NCBI GenBank assembly: GCA_036274895.1 | Contig: DASUEU010000075.1 | Coordinates: 124,001-188,000 of the forward strand | Length of the DNA: 64,000 nt | Source of the DNA: CALMKX01 sp036274895 | GTDB taxonomy: Bacteria; Acidobacteriota; Thermoanaerobaculia; Multivoradales; SZUA-115 | Direction of reading: 5' to 3' | Shown here: positions 1 through 7,274 of the stretch, piece by piece | How the letters are laid out: each line of letters starts with the position of its first letter | Numbering within the stretch: position 1 is the stretch's first letter | Translations under genes and position numbers: made by a program | Notes under the pieces: generated by a model | What the model saw: only the letters and a program-made list of their open reading frames with translations | What the model was told of the DNA's origin: nothing | Databases searched by the model: none

Positions 1-1197
1 ACCGCGCTCGAGGCCCTGGCCGCCACCGTCGGCGAGGAGAGCCCGGCCCGCCAGGCCCTCGCCGCCTGGCGCCAAGGGGAGCTGGCCACCAACCGCCGGC
101 GCTACAGCTCCCACCTCAGCGCCGAGACCGCGGCCTCCGCCCTGCGGGTGACGCCGGTGGCGCCTGTCTATGCCGAGGATGCCCCCCTGCTCAACGGCTT
201 CGAGATCCTCAACGCCTGCTTCGATGCCGCCCTGGCCCGGGACCCCCGGGTCGCCGCCATGGGCGAGGACGTGGGCAAGCTCGGGGACGTCAACCAGGCC
301 TTCCTGGGCATGCAGGAGAAGTACGGCGCCCTGCGGGTGAGCGACACCGGCATCCGGGAGGCCACCATCATGGGCCAGGCCATCGGCCTGGCGATCCGGG
401 GCCTGCGGCCGATCGCCGAAATCCAGTACCTCGACTATCTGCTCTACGCGTTGCAGATCCTCTCCGACGACCTCGCCACCCTCTGCTGGCGCACGGTCGG
501 CCAGCAGAAGGCGCCGGTGATCGTGCGCACCCGCGGCCACCGGCTGGAGGGGGTGTGGCACTCGGGCTCGCCGATGGGCGGCATCCTGCACCTGGTGCGG
601 GGGATCCACGTCTGCGTGCCGCGGGACATGACGAGGGCTGCGGGGTTCTACAACACGCTGCTCGCCGCCGACGACCCGGCGATCGTGATCGAGGTGTTGA
701 ACGGCTACCGCACCAAGGAAGCCCTGCCCGCCAACATCGGGGAGATGCGGCTGCCCCTGGGGGTGCCGGAGATCCTGCGCCAGGGCACGGACGTGACCGT
801 GGTGAGCTACGGCCCATGCCTGAAGATTGCCCGCGAGGCGGCGGAGATCCTCTCCGGGCTGGGCATCGAGATGGAGCTGATCGACGTCCAGACCCTGCTG
901 CCCTTCGACCTCGAGCACTCGATCGTCCGCTCCCTGCAGAAGACCAACCGCATCCTGGTGCTCGACGAGGACGTGCCCGGCGGCGCCAGCTCCTACCTGA
1001 TGCAGCAGGTGCTCGAGGAGCAGGGCGGCTACCACTGGCTGGACGGCGCCCCCCGTACCCTCACCAGCCAGGCCCACCGCCCGGCCTACGCCTCCGACGG
1101 CGACTACTTCTCGAAGCCCAACCGGGAGGACGTGGTGGAGGTGGTCTACTCGATGATGCGCGAGGCCGATCCCCGCCGCTTCCCCCCTCTCGTCTGA
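1..1197 (+). CDS. 2-oxoacid (branched-chain/pyruvate) dehydrogenase E1, fused alpha/beta type, 3' part
   Basis: The frame is open from the first base, so the gene starts upstream of the window and only its last 398 codons are seen. The visible part is the thiamine-diphosphate enzyme beta half: MGEDVGKLGDV, an IREATIMGQAIGLAIRGLRPIAE-like stretch, RTRGHRLEGVWHSGSPMGG, then the C-terminal transketolase domain with LIDVQTLLPFD and LVLDEDVPGGASSYL. Coding continues upstream of the first in-frame GTG (148) with no break, which fits the fused alpha-beta E1 found in Bacteroidota and Acidobacteriota rather than a free beta subunit. E1 decarboxylates a 2-oxoacid and acylates the E2 lipoyl domain in the cytoplasm. 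The substrate (branched-chain 2-oxoacids or pyruvate) cannot be fixed without the missing half. It is followed after 16 nt by sufT. Confidence 0.9.
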   Translation, partial: TALEALAATVGEESPARQALAAWRQGELATNRRRYSSHLSAETAASALRVTPVAPVYAEDAPLLNGFEILNACFDAALARDPRVAAMGEDVGKLGDVNQAFLGMQEKYGALRVSDTGIREATIMGQAIGLAIRGLRPIAEIQYLDYLLYALQILSDDLATLCWRTVGQQKAPVIVRTRGHRLEGVWHSGSPMGGILHLVRGIHVCVPRDMTRAAGFYNTLLAADDPAIVIEVLNGYRTKEALPANIGEMRLPLGVPEILRQGTDVTVVSYGPCLKIAREAAEILSGLGIEMELIDVQTLLPFDLEHSIVRSLQKTNRILVLDEDVPGGASSYLMQQVLEEQGGYHWLDGAPRTLTSQAHRPAYASDGDYFSKPNREDVVEVVYSMMREADPRRFPPLV

Positions 1198-1213
1198 CCG
1201 GAGCCGAGCGACT

Positions 1214-1756
1214 TTGCAGACCCGCGAGACCGTAACCCTGCTACGCGACACCGAGGCCGTCCAGGTGCCGGAGGGCGCGCCGTTCACCCTCACGGCGGGC
1301 ACCTCGGTGGTGATCACCCAATCCCTGGGCGGCACCTACACGGTGATGACCCCCTACGGCCTGCTGGCGCGCATCGACGAGCGCAACGCCGACGCCCTGG
1401 GCAAAGAGGCGGGAGCCGCCGAGGCCCCCGAGACCGTCGAGGCCCCGCTCGAAGAGAGGGTGTGGGCGGCGATGAAGAAGTGCTACGACCCGGAGATCCC
1501 GGTCAACATTGTGGATCTGGGCCTGGTCTACGACTGCCAGGTGGCGCCGCGCGAGGACGGGCTCTCCGACGTGACCGTGAAGATGACGCTGACGGCCCCC
1601 GGCTGCGGCATGGGCGACGTGCTCGCCCAGGACGTGAAGCGGCGCGTCGAGGAGCTGGCCGGGGTGGGCGAGGCGGACATCGAGCTGGTGTTCGACCCGC
1701 AGTGGAGCATGGAGATGATGACCGAGGCGGCCCGGCTGCAGCTGGGGATGCTCTGA
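1214..1756 (+). CDS. sufT: SufT-type Fe-S cluster assembly protein (MIP18 family)
   Basis: 180 residues from a TTG start. The N-terminal ~65 residues form the beta-rich extension typical of long SufT proteins (GTSVVITQSLGGTYTVMT at 29-46). The MIP18/DUF59 domain covers about 80-175, with the signature DPEIPVNIVDLGLVYD from residue 92 and TAPGCGMGD around Cys131, the conserved cysteine of the family. SufT helps mature Fe-S proteins, and a lipoate/Fe-S role would fit the adjacent lipoyl-dependent dehydrogenase; that link is inferred from position only. The same-strand order E1, sufT, thioesterase with gaps of 16 and 8 nt suggests one operon. Confidence 0.88.
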   Translation: MQTRETVTLLRDTEAVQVPEGAPFTLTAGTSVVITQSLGGTYTVMTPYGLLARIDERNADALGKEAGAAEAPETVEAPLEERVWAAMKKCYDPEIPVNIVDLGLVYDCQVAPREDGLSDVTVKMTLTAPGCGMGDVLAQDVKRRVEELAGVGEADIELVFDPQWSMEMMTEAARLQLGML

Positions 1757-1764
1757 GGAGCCGG

Positions 1765-2103
1765 ATGATGGAGAACTTCAACGCCGCGCTGGGGCTTTCG
1801 CTGGCCGAGGACGGAAGCTCGGTGATTCTGGACACTCGCCCCGAGCACCAGGTGGCGCCGGAGGTGATCCACTTCGCCGTGCTCGCCACCCTGGGCGAGG
1901 TGGCCGCCGCCCAGGCCGCGGGCGGCGCCGTGGTGCCCGCCTCGGTCACCGTCCAGCTGCTCACCCGCGCCCGTCCCGGCCGGCTGGTCGGCAAAGGCCG
2001 CCTGCTGTGCCGCGGGCGCACCCTGGTGGTGGCCGAAGGCGAGGTCTTCCAGGACGAGAACCTGGTGGCCAAGGTGGCGGTAACCTTCGCGGCGGTGGCG
2101 TAG
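1765..2103 (+). CDS. PaaI-like hotdog-fold thioesterase
   Basis: 112 residues. The ATG at 1765 follows GAGGAG (1755-1760) by four bases; an ATG at 1768 is the alternative. It is a single hotdog domain: PEHQVAPEVIHFAVLATLGEVAAA forms the long helix, followed by beta strands VTVQLLTRARPGRL and LLCRGRTLVVAEGEVF, the DUF4442/PaaI pattern in which the enzyme hydrolyses acyl-CoA or aryl-CoA thioesters as a small homo-oligomer. No substrate can be inferred. It closes the E1-sufT operon and is followed directly by palindromic repeat A, which lies between it and the convergent ArsR gene and may act as a bidirectional terminator. Confidence 0.75.
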   Translation: MMENFNAALGLSLAEDGSSVILDTRPEHQVAPEVIHFAVLATLGEVAAAQAAGGAVVPASVTVQLLTRARPGRLVGKGRLLCRGRTLVVAEGEVFQDENLVAKVAVTFAAVA

Positions 2104-2107
2104 CACC

Positions 2108-2189
2108 GGGAGCGCCGAGCCCCAGCTCGGCGTCTTGGCTCCTTCCGCCGCTTGAGCCGTACTACGCCGAGCTGGGGCTCGGCGCTCCC
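2108..2189. repeat. Palindromic repeat family A, copy 1
   Basis: Two perfect 26-bp inverted arms (2108-2133 and 2164-2189) beginning GGGAGCGCCGAGCCCCAG, separated by 30 nt. It sits between convergent gene ends (2103 and 2198). A second copy with the same arm sequence occurs at 31767-31854. Each arm is also partly self-complementary, the layout of REP/BIME-like elements. Confidence 0.85.
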
Positions 2190-2197
2190 AGGTCACC

Positions 2198-2986
2198 TCA
2201 CGCCGTCTCCTGCTCGGCTCGCAGGTACATCAGCGAGCCGGGCGTGGTAAGCAGCTCCCCGGTTTCCAGCAGGGTCTTGAGGCCGGAGAGCACCATCGGC
2301 CAGCCGCCGTAGAGCTCGTTGTTGGCGCCGTCGCGCAGCTGGTCATGGGTGACGGTCAAGCGGCAGGAGTCGGCGACCTGCTCGATCTCCCAGATGACGC
2401 GCGAGGTGCCCTCGGCCTTGACGTCGTCACTCCACAGGGCCCGGAAGCTCTGCACCAGCCGCCGCGGCGGATCGACCTCCAGGTTCTCCCCTTCCAAGAT
2501 GGGGAAGTTCGGCGAGACGGTGGTGCCCCCGGCGAGGCCCTGGTAGGACGAGCCCGGCGTCCAGTCAGACTGGACGATGACGCCGAAGCTGTACTTGCGG
2601 CGCAGCTCGGGGTTGGTGATGGCCTCCCAGAGGCGTTCCGGGGTGGTCTTGATGTAGATCTCGAACACCTTCTCCATGGTCGGGTTCTCCAGTCTGTGCT
2701 TGAGGTCGGTCAGGGCGGCGGCCCAGGGCTCGGCGTACTTGCTGACCCAGCGGTCGTGGACAAGGCGGATGGGCACGGGGTTCAAAAAGTGGAGCTTCTC
2801 CCGCCCCCGCCGGCGCGTGACCACCAGCCCGGCCCGCTCCAGCACCCGCAGGTGCTTCATCACCCCGAAGCGGGTCATGGCCAGCCGACCCTCCAGCTCG
2901 CTCAGGGTCTGGCCGTCCTGCTTGAACAGCGCGTCGAGGAGGCCCCGGCGGGTGGGATCGGCGAGGGCTTTGAAGATGAGGTCCAT
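2198..2986 (-). CDS. ArsR-family regulator fused to an AHSA1/SRPBCC domain
   Basis: 262 residues starting at the ATG at 2986 (MDLIFKALADPTRRGLLDAL), the usual ArsR opening. An in-frame GTG at 3019 would add 11 residues, but it lies inside the operator and promoter spacer. Residues ~1-100 form the winged helix (LSELEGRLAMTRFGVMKHLRVLE recognition region, LVVTRRRGREKLHFLNP wing). Residues ~105-262 form an AHSA1-type START-like domain (FEIYIKTTPERLWEAITNPE, GLAGGTTVSPNFPILEG, WEIEQVADSCRLTVTHDQL). Fused ArsR-AHSA1 proteins are thought to be ligand-sensing repressors; no ligand is known here. No conserved metal-binding cysteine motif is visible, so metal sensing is unlikely. It is transcribed alone, divergent from the Abi gene. 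Confidence 0.88.
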   Translation of the reverse strand: MDLIFKALADPTRRGLLDALFKQDGQTLSELEGRLAMTRFGVMKHLRVLERAGLVVTRRRGREKLHFLNPVPIRLVHDRWVSKYAEPWAAALTDLKHRLENPTMEKVFEIYIKTTPERLWEAITNPELRRKYSFGVIVQSDWTPGSSYQGLAGGTTVSPNFPILEGENLEVDPPRRLVQSFRALWSDDVKAEGTSRVIWEIEQVADSCRLTVTHDQLRDGANNELYGGWPMVLSGLKTLLETGELLTTPGSLMYLRAEQETA

Positions 2987-2996
2987 GCTGGGGGGA

Positions 2997-3026
2997 ATGA
3001 TGGGTGACTTTTTGGTCACATGTCAA
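2997..3026 (-). promoter_or_regulatory. Promoter and operator of the ArsR/AHSA1 gene
   Basis: On the minus strand a perfect -35 TTGACA (3026-3021) is followed after 18 nt by CATCAT (3002-2997, 4/6 to consensus). The spacer contains the inverted repeat GTGAC-N6-GTCAC (3004-3008 / 3015-3019). The predicted start of transcription lies only a few bases before the ATG at 2986, implying a very short leader. A dyad placed between -35 and -10 is the classic site of ArsR autorepression. Confidence 0.5.
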
Positions 3027-3136
3027 GCCCACAGCCAAGCTCCAACCCGACTCCGGTCCCTGCTAGTCAACAAGGTAGTGGCGACCTAGACCAAGAAGCG
3101 ACAGAGCCCAGTAGAATCCTGCCAAGGATCTGAACC

Positions 3137-3955
3137 ATGGAACCCGCCCCCGACTCGACCATTGAAGAACTCCGAGAGTGGCTTGAGCAAGGTGGGCAGG
3201 TTGAAGCCGCTGAAGCTCTTCAGACCTGTGACATTCGGACTCGCTATGTCGACGAGGTTGTGGAGATCGGAGCGAGCGGCCGTATGTGGAGCCTCTTCGA
3301 CGTAGAGATCGCCGCTCCAAGGCAGGTATACGAGCCGCTCGATGATCGGCACAGGCAGATCAGGACTGAGATTGAGAACTGTGTCCGTGCCCACGGTGAA
3401 GCGAACGGAGTTGCAGTCCGCTCAGTCGAGTGGCTGGCCAAGTTCGGAGCGAGCCAACGGAGCCCCGCCCAGGCAGTGGCCGAAGAAGTTCTGCAGGGCG
3501 CAGAGGCGGCCCATGTGAGCAGAGCTTGGCGCAAAGCGCTTCATAGGCGCACCTTCGATCCTGACGGGGCGATCACTGCTGCCAAGTCGATGCTCGAGGC
3601 GGTCTGCAAACACATCCTTGCCAGCCGGGATGTCACTTACAGTTCTTCTGCGGACTTACCGAAGCTCTGGCATCTTACGTTGCAGGAACTTCACCTCGCA
3701 CCTGCTCAGCAAGACCAGAGAGTCTGGCGACAAGTCCTGGGCCACTGCGAAGCAATCGTGGGCGCCTTGGCCGCGATTCGCAACGACCATGGCGACGCTC
3801 ATGGCCCATGTCCTGGCTACCAGACGATCTCCCCGGTCTACGCAGAACTCGCTGTGAACCTCGCTGGCTCGGTTGCTTCGTTTGTCGTGTCAGTCTGGCG
3901 ACAGCAAGTGGATAGCAGTGAGCATCCTCTCCCACCTTCGGAGGACTCCCAATGA
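3137..3955 (+). CDS. Abortive-infection C-terminal (Abi_C) protein, HEPN-like
   Basis: 272 residues, ATG preceded by AAGGA eight bases upstream. The C-terminal third matches the abortive infection C-terminal family: DPDGAITAAKSMLEAVCKHIL (141-161) followed by ALAAIRNDHGDAHG (210-223). Arg215-Asn216...His222 forms an R-N-x5-H motif, the R-X4-6-H arrangement that marks HEPN ribonucleases. The N-terminal ~130 residues are not recognised. The gene is clearly less GC-rich and less biased in codon use than its neighbours, suggesting recent transfer. It overlaps the antitoxin-like gene by ATGA at 3952-3955, so the two are probably translationally coupled. Inferred role: RNA-cleaving anti-phage or toxin effector; the RNase activity is not proven by sequence alone. 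Confidence 0.8.
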   Translation: MEPAPDSTIEELREWLEQGGQVEAAEALQTCDIRTRYVDEVVEIGASGRMWSLFDVEIAAPRQVYEPLDDRHRQIRTEIENCVRAHGEANGVAVRSVEWLAKFGASQRSPAQAVAEEVLQGAEAAHVSRAWRKALHRRTFDPDGAITAAKSMLEAVCKHILASRDVTYSSSADLPKLWHLTLQELHLAPAQQDQRVWRQVLGHCEAIVGALAAIRNDHGDAHGPCPGYQTISPVYAELAVNLAGSVASFVVSVWRQQVDSSEHPLPPSEDSQ

Positions 3956-4173
3956 GCTGGCTCCGGCCCGTCTACAGGAATCAGGAGGAGCGAGCCGCCC
4001 TCGCCGGCGAGCTGATCGGACGCCTCGACCACGAGGTCGACCCAGACGCCGAGGCGGCCTGGGCGGCCGAGATTCGAGCCCGGCTGGACGAGGTCGCGGC
4101 GGGGACGGCCCGCACGGTACCAGCGTCGGAGGCCAGGCGTCGTATCCACGCGGCCGCCGGACGTACCTGGTAG
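3952..4173 (+). CDS. Addiction-module antitoxin-like protein with a replaced N-terminus
   Basis: 73 residues. From residue ~12 (EERAALAGELIGRLD) to the end (WAAEIRARLDEVAAGTARTVPASEARRRI) it matches the unstable-antitoxin family (TIGR02574/PF09720), normally paired with a RelE/ParE toxin. Family members begin with a ~20-residue helix ending in LPPEERxxLA; here that part is absent and replaced by MSWLRPVYRNQ, encoded partly in the overlap with the Abi gene. No RelE/ParE gene follows; the next gene is DUF3052. It is either the antitoxin partner of the upstream HEPN-like protein or a remnant whose 5' end was cut by the Abi insertion. Confidence 0.65.
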   Translation: MSWLRPVYRNQEERAALAGELIGRLDHEVDPDAEAAWAAEIRARLDEVAAGTARTVPASEARRRIHAAAGRTW

Positions 4174-4184
4174 CTCCCGCGCCC

Positions 4185-4646
4185 ATGAGTGCCTCTCGCG
4201 CCTCATCTGCCGAAGCACCTCGCCCCTCCGCCGCGCCGAGCACCCCCGGCTACTCGGGCACGCCCCTGGCCAAGAAGCTCGGAATCAAGGAAGGCTCTTG
4301 CGTCTACCTGAGCGGTGCGCCTGAGGGGTACGAGGCCACGCTCGCACCGCTACCTCCAGGCATGCGCTTCGAGAGCCGCCCGGGCGCTGGCGTGGACCTC
4401 GCTCAGGTCTTCGTCACCCGGAAGGAAGACCTGATCGATCAGCTCATCGCGCTGAGGCAGCAACTGCGGCCCGATGCGGCGCTCTGGATCTCCTGGCCGA
4501 AGAAGGCGGCCCGGGTCCCCACCACCATCACCGAGGACGTCATCCGCGAGATTGCCCTGCCGCTCGGCTTCGTAGACGTGAAGGTCTGTGCGGTCAGCGA
4601 GGTCTGGTCCGGCCTCAAGCTGGTCGTGCGCAAGGAGCTACGCTGA
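4185..4646 (+). CDS. DUF3052 family protein
   Basis: 153 residues from the ATG at 4185 (an open frame runs further upstream but overlaps the antitoxin). After a low-complexity Ser/Ala/Pro start (residues 2-20), GYSGTPLAKKLGIKEG opens the DUF3052 domain, which ends with WISWPKKAARVPTTITED and a LPLGFVDVKVCAVSEVWSGLKLVVRK tail. The family is widespread, small and cytoplasmic, with no assigned function. High GC and typical codon use put it with the resident chromosome rather than with the lower-GC Abi insert just upstream. It converges on the CPBP gene with a nine-base gap. Confidence 0.8.
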   Translation: MSASRASSAEAPRPSAAPSTPGYSGTPLAKKLGIKEGSCVYLSGAPEGYEATLAPLPPGMRFESRPGAGVDLAQVFVTRKEDLIDQLIALRQQLRPDAALWISWPKKAARVPTTITEDVIREIALPLGFVDVKVCAVSEVWSGLKLVVRKELR

Positions 4647-4655
4647 GGCCAGACC

Positions 4656-5465
4656 TCAGCCGATCCAGCCTTCTACGATCGGCCGGATGACGTGCACGAT
4701 GATGTCGATCACGAAGTGCGACAGGATCGCCGCCTCGAGCCCGCGGCGCCAGTAGAGCCAACCGAACGCGAGCCCCACCGGGGTGATGATCAGCATCGTC
4801 CGCCAGGCCACCAGGGCCGGCACGGGGTCCACGAACAGCGCCTCGTTGCCGATGTGGTACCAGGCGAAGAACAGCGCCGTGGCCAGGTTCGCCACCCACA
4901 GCGCCACGGTCCGCCCTCGCCCTTCCCCACTCACCCGGAACAGCTTCATCCCCAGCCAGGCGATCAGCGACAGCAGGAACAGCCGGTCCAGGATCTCCTC
5001 GGCCCAGGGCGCCCAGAAGCTCGCGAGCCCACTCTTCCACCAGGCCACGTCAATGCGGGCGTGGATCTCCGGCGCCGGCACCTCCACCCCGAGCCCGTGC
5101 CGGAACACGGCGTCCACGCCGAAGGCGATCAAGGCCGTGACAGTGGCCCAGAGGATCGCCGGTCGCACGATCGAGGAAACCGGCTCCGCGGGCGCCGGAC
5201 CCCCGTCCAGCCAATGCTCGAGGTAGGGCGCACCGAGCCCGATCCGCCGGGCCACCAACAGGCCCAATCCCGCGGCCAAGCCCAGGATCACCAGGTTGCG
5301 CAGGAGCGCTGCGCCCACCAGCAGGGCCAGGGAGCCGGGCACGGGTTGCGGGTTCGGCGCCGTTGCGGACAGGCCCAGGAAGTAGGGGATCACCAGCGGG
5401 CCGGTCAGCGTGCAGGCGAGGGTGAGGAAGCCGAACGTCTTCCAGGGGTAGCGACGGTCACTCAT
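4656..5465 (-). CDS. CPBP-family intramembrane metalloprotease
   Basis: 269 residues from the ATG at 5465, with GGAGG (plus 5477-5481) 11 nt upstream; a longer start at 5489 would overlap folA. There are about seven hydrophobic segments. The CPBP (Rce1/Abi) motifs are complete: EEILDR (Glu156, Glu157, Arg161), FFAWYH (His204) and SHFVID (His250, Asp254). These residues bind zinc within the membrane. Family members process prenylated or small peptides or protect bacteriocin producers; nothing here fixes the substrate. It lies 5 nt downstream of folA in the thyA-folA operon, an unusual neighbour for nucleotide metabolism. Confidence 0.85.
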   Translation of the reverse strand: MSDRRYPWKTFGFLTLACTLTGPLVIPYFLGLSATAPNPQPVPGSLALLVGAALLRNLVILGLAAGLGLLVARRIGLGAPYLEHWLDGGPAPAEPVSSIVRPAILWATVTALIAFGVDAVFRHGLGVEVPAPEIHARIDVAWWKSGLASFWAPWAEEILDRLFLLSLIAWLGMKLFRVSGEGRGRTVALWVANLATALFFAWYHIGNEALFVDPVPALVAWRTMLIITPVGLAFGWLYWRRGLEAAILSHFVIDIIVHVIRPIVEGWIG

Positions 5466-5470
5466 GGTGG

Positions 5471-5965
5471 TCAGGACCTCCGCTCCCACACTTCGAAGCG
5501 CAGGGGGTGGCGGTTTCGGTCATCCGCCGCCCGCTCCTCCACCGCGACCCGCCGCCAGCCCTCCCGCTGCCACTCGGGGAAATGAACGTCCCCCGCCACC
5601 TCGGCCTCGATCTCCGTCAAGTAGATCCGATCCGCCCGCGGCAGCAGGGCGCGGTAGAGGTCGGCGCCGCCGGCCACGAAGGCTTCCTCCTCCCCCGCCG
5701 CGCGCACCAGCTCGAGGGCCGCCTCGGGGGACTCGGCACTCTCGACCCCCTCGACCGCGAAGGTCGGATCCCGCGTCACCACGACCATCCGCCGCCCCGG
5801 CAGGGGCCGGCCGATCGATTCCCAGGTCTTCCGGCCCACGATCAGGTGGTGCCCCATGGTCAGCCGCTTGAAGCGGGCGAGGTCCGCCGGCAGGTGCCAG
5901 GGCAAGCCGCCGTCCCTGCCGATCACACCATGCGCCGCCATGGCCACGATCAGCGAGACCTTCAT
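5471..5965 (-). CDS. folA: Dihydrofolate reductase
   Basis: 164 residues, start at MKVSLIVAMA; its ATG overlaps the thyA stop as ATGA (5962-5965). Standard type I DHFR order: MAAHGVIGRDGGLPWHLPADLARFK (substrate and Met20 loop), GRKTWESIGRPLPGR (cofactor), VVTRDP, FVAGGADLYRALLPRADRIYLTEI and a C-terminal ERRS tail. It reduces dihydrofolate to tetrahydrofolate with NADPH in the cytoplasm, regenerating the folate oxidised by the upstream ThyA. The 4-nt overlap implies translational coupling. Confidence 0.96.
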   Translation of the reverse strand: MKVSLIVAMAAHGVIGRDGGLPWHLPADLARFKRLTMGHHLIVGRKTWESIGRPLPGRRMVVVTRDPTFAVEGVESAESPEAALELVRAAGEEEAFVAGGADLYRALLPRADRIYLTEIEAEVAGDVHFPEWQREGWRRVAVEERAADDRNRHPLRFEVWERRS

Positions 5966-6756
5966 ACCGCCACCGGCGCCTTGATCGCCGGGTGCGGGTC
6001 GTAGCCCTCCAGCTGGAAGTCCTCGAAACGGAACGCGAACAGATCCGTCACCTCTGGATTGAGGACCATCCGCGGCAGGGACCGCGGCTCCCGCCCCAGC
6101 TGCAGGCGAGCCTGTTCGAAGTGGTTGTGGTAGAGGTGCACGTCCCCGAAGGTGTGCACGAAGTCCCCCGGCCGGTAGCCGCAGACCTGCGCCACCATCA
6201 TCGTCAGCAAGGCGTAGGAGGCGATGTTGAAGGGTACGCCCAAGAAGTAGTCCGCGCTGCGCTGATAGAGCTGGCAGGACAGCCGTCCGCCAGCGGCGTA
6301 GAACTGGAACAGCACGTGGCAGGGGGGCAGGGCCATCTGGCCCAGCTCCGCCGGGTTCCAGGCCGTCACCAGGTGGCGGCGCGAGGACGGGTTCCCCTTC
6401 AAGCCCGCCACCAGCTGGGCGATCTGGTCCACCACCACCCCGTCCGCCCCCCGCCAGGAGCGCCACTGCCGGCCGTAGATCGGCCCCAGCTCGCCATGCT
6501 CGTCCGCCCACTCGTCCCAGATCGTCACCCCGTGCTCGTGGAGGCTCCGGACGTTGGTGTCCCCGGCGAGGAACCACAGCAGCTCGTGGACGATCGAGCG
6601 CAGGTGGAGCTTCTTGGTGGTGAGAAGGGGGAAGCCCGCTTCGAGGTCGAAGCGCAGCTGATGGCCGAACAGGCTGCGGGTGCCGGTACCCGTGCGGTCC
6701 GGCCGGTCGTTGCCTTGGTCGAGGATGCGGGAGAGGAGGTCGAGGTAGGGGCGCAC
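5962..6756 (-). CDS. thyA: Thymidylate synthase
   Basis: 264 residues, the normal length for the short (E. coli-type) ThyA. Visible motifs: DRTGTGTRSLFGHQLRFDL near the start, TTKKLHLRSIVHELLWFL, the nucleophile loop LPPCHVLFQFY, QRSADYFLGVPFNIASYA, and HTFGDVHLYHNHFEQ. It converts dUMP to dTMP with methylene-tetrahydrofolate. It starts 49 nt after the ferredoxin stop on the same strand, so the ferredoxin promoter may drive fdx-thyA-folA-CPBP as one unit. Confidence 0.97.
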   Translation of the reverse strand: MRPYLDLLSRILDQGNDRPDRTGTGTRSLFGHQLRFDLEAGFPLLTTKKLHLRSIVHELLWFLAGDTNVRSLHEHGVTIWDEWADEHGELGPIYGRQWRSWRGADGVVVDQIAQLVAGLKGNPSSRRHLVTAWNPAELGQMALPPCHVLFQFYAAGGRLSCQLYQRSADYFLGVPFNIASYALLTMMVAQVCGYRPGDFVHTFGDVHLYHNHFEQARLQLGREPRSLPRMVLNPEVTDLFAFRFEDFQLEGYDPHPAIKAPVAV

Positions 6757-6805
6757 CGCTTGCTCCTCGGTCAGCGCCCCGTATCTCGTGGAAGGGCCGG
6801 GCTCC

Positions 6806-7123
6806 CTACGGATTCACGATGGTGTTGCCGGGCTTGCGGGGCGGGTCGTTGCGGGGACGCTCGGGGGCGGGAGGGTTGTTGTTCCACTCCGGCGCCAGCT
6901 CGGCGTTGATCTTGGCCCAGGCCGGGTCTTCGTCCTGACTCTCGACGATCGCGCCGATCGGGCACTCGGGCAGGCAGAGACCGCAGTCGATGCAGGTCTC
7001 CGGGTCGATGATCATGAACTCCTGACCCTGGTACTCGCCCGGGTGGATGCAATCCACCGGGCAGACGGCAGCGCAAGTCGCATACCGCTCACCCAGGCAC
7101 TTCTCGGTGATCACGTAAGCCAT
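6806..7123 (-). CDS. 7Fe-type bacterial ferredoxin
   Basis: 105 residues. Cluster motifs: Cys9-x7-Cys17-x3-Cys21-Pro with Cys25, and Cys44-x2-Cys47-x2-Cys50-x3-Cys54-Pro. The wide C-x7-C spacing of the first motif is that of 7Fe ferredoxins carrying one [3Fe-4S] and one [4Fe-4S] cluster. The C-terminal ~35 residues are proline-rich and polar (WNNNPPAPERPRNDPPRKPG). It acts as a low-potential electron carrier; its partner is not identifiable here. A good minus-strand promoter lies upstream at 7191-7220. Confidence 0.93.
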   Translation of the reverse strand: MAYVITEKCLGERYATCAAVCPVDCIHPGEYQGQEFMIIDPETCIDCGLCLPECPIGAIVESQDEDPAWAKINAELAPEWNNNPPAPERPRNDPPRKPGNTIVNP

Positions 7124-7190
7124 CGGGAATCCTCTCCCTTCTCAGGGTGGCAACCATCCGTCGCTGTGGGCTACTTCGCCGCTGCTCGGT

Positions 7191-7220
7191 ACTGTATGGG
7201 GGAAGCCGAGCCGTCGTCAA
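7191..7220 (-). promoter_or_regulatory. Sigma70-like promoter for the ferredoxin/thyA/folA operon
   Basis: Minus strand: -35 TTGACG (7220-7215), 18-nt spacer, -10 TACAGT (7196-7191), about 68 nt upstream of the ferredoxin ATG at 7123. Confidence 0.45.
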
Positions 7221-7274
7221 TCGTGACTCCCGCCCTCTCGATCTCGTAGAATCCCGCAACTTCTTTCTCACCCG

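Noticed and set aside
4184..4646. DUF3052 gene as the toxin partner of the antitoxin-like gene
   Set aside because: DUF3052 is widespread as a lone gene and has no relation to RelE/ParE; adjacency looks incidental.
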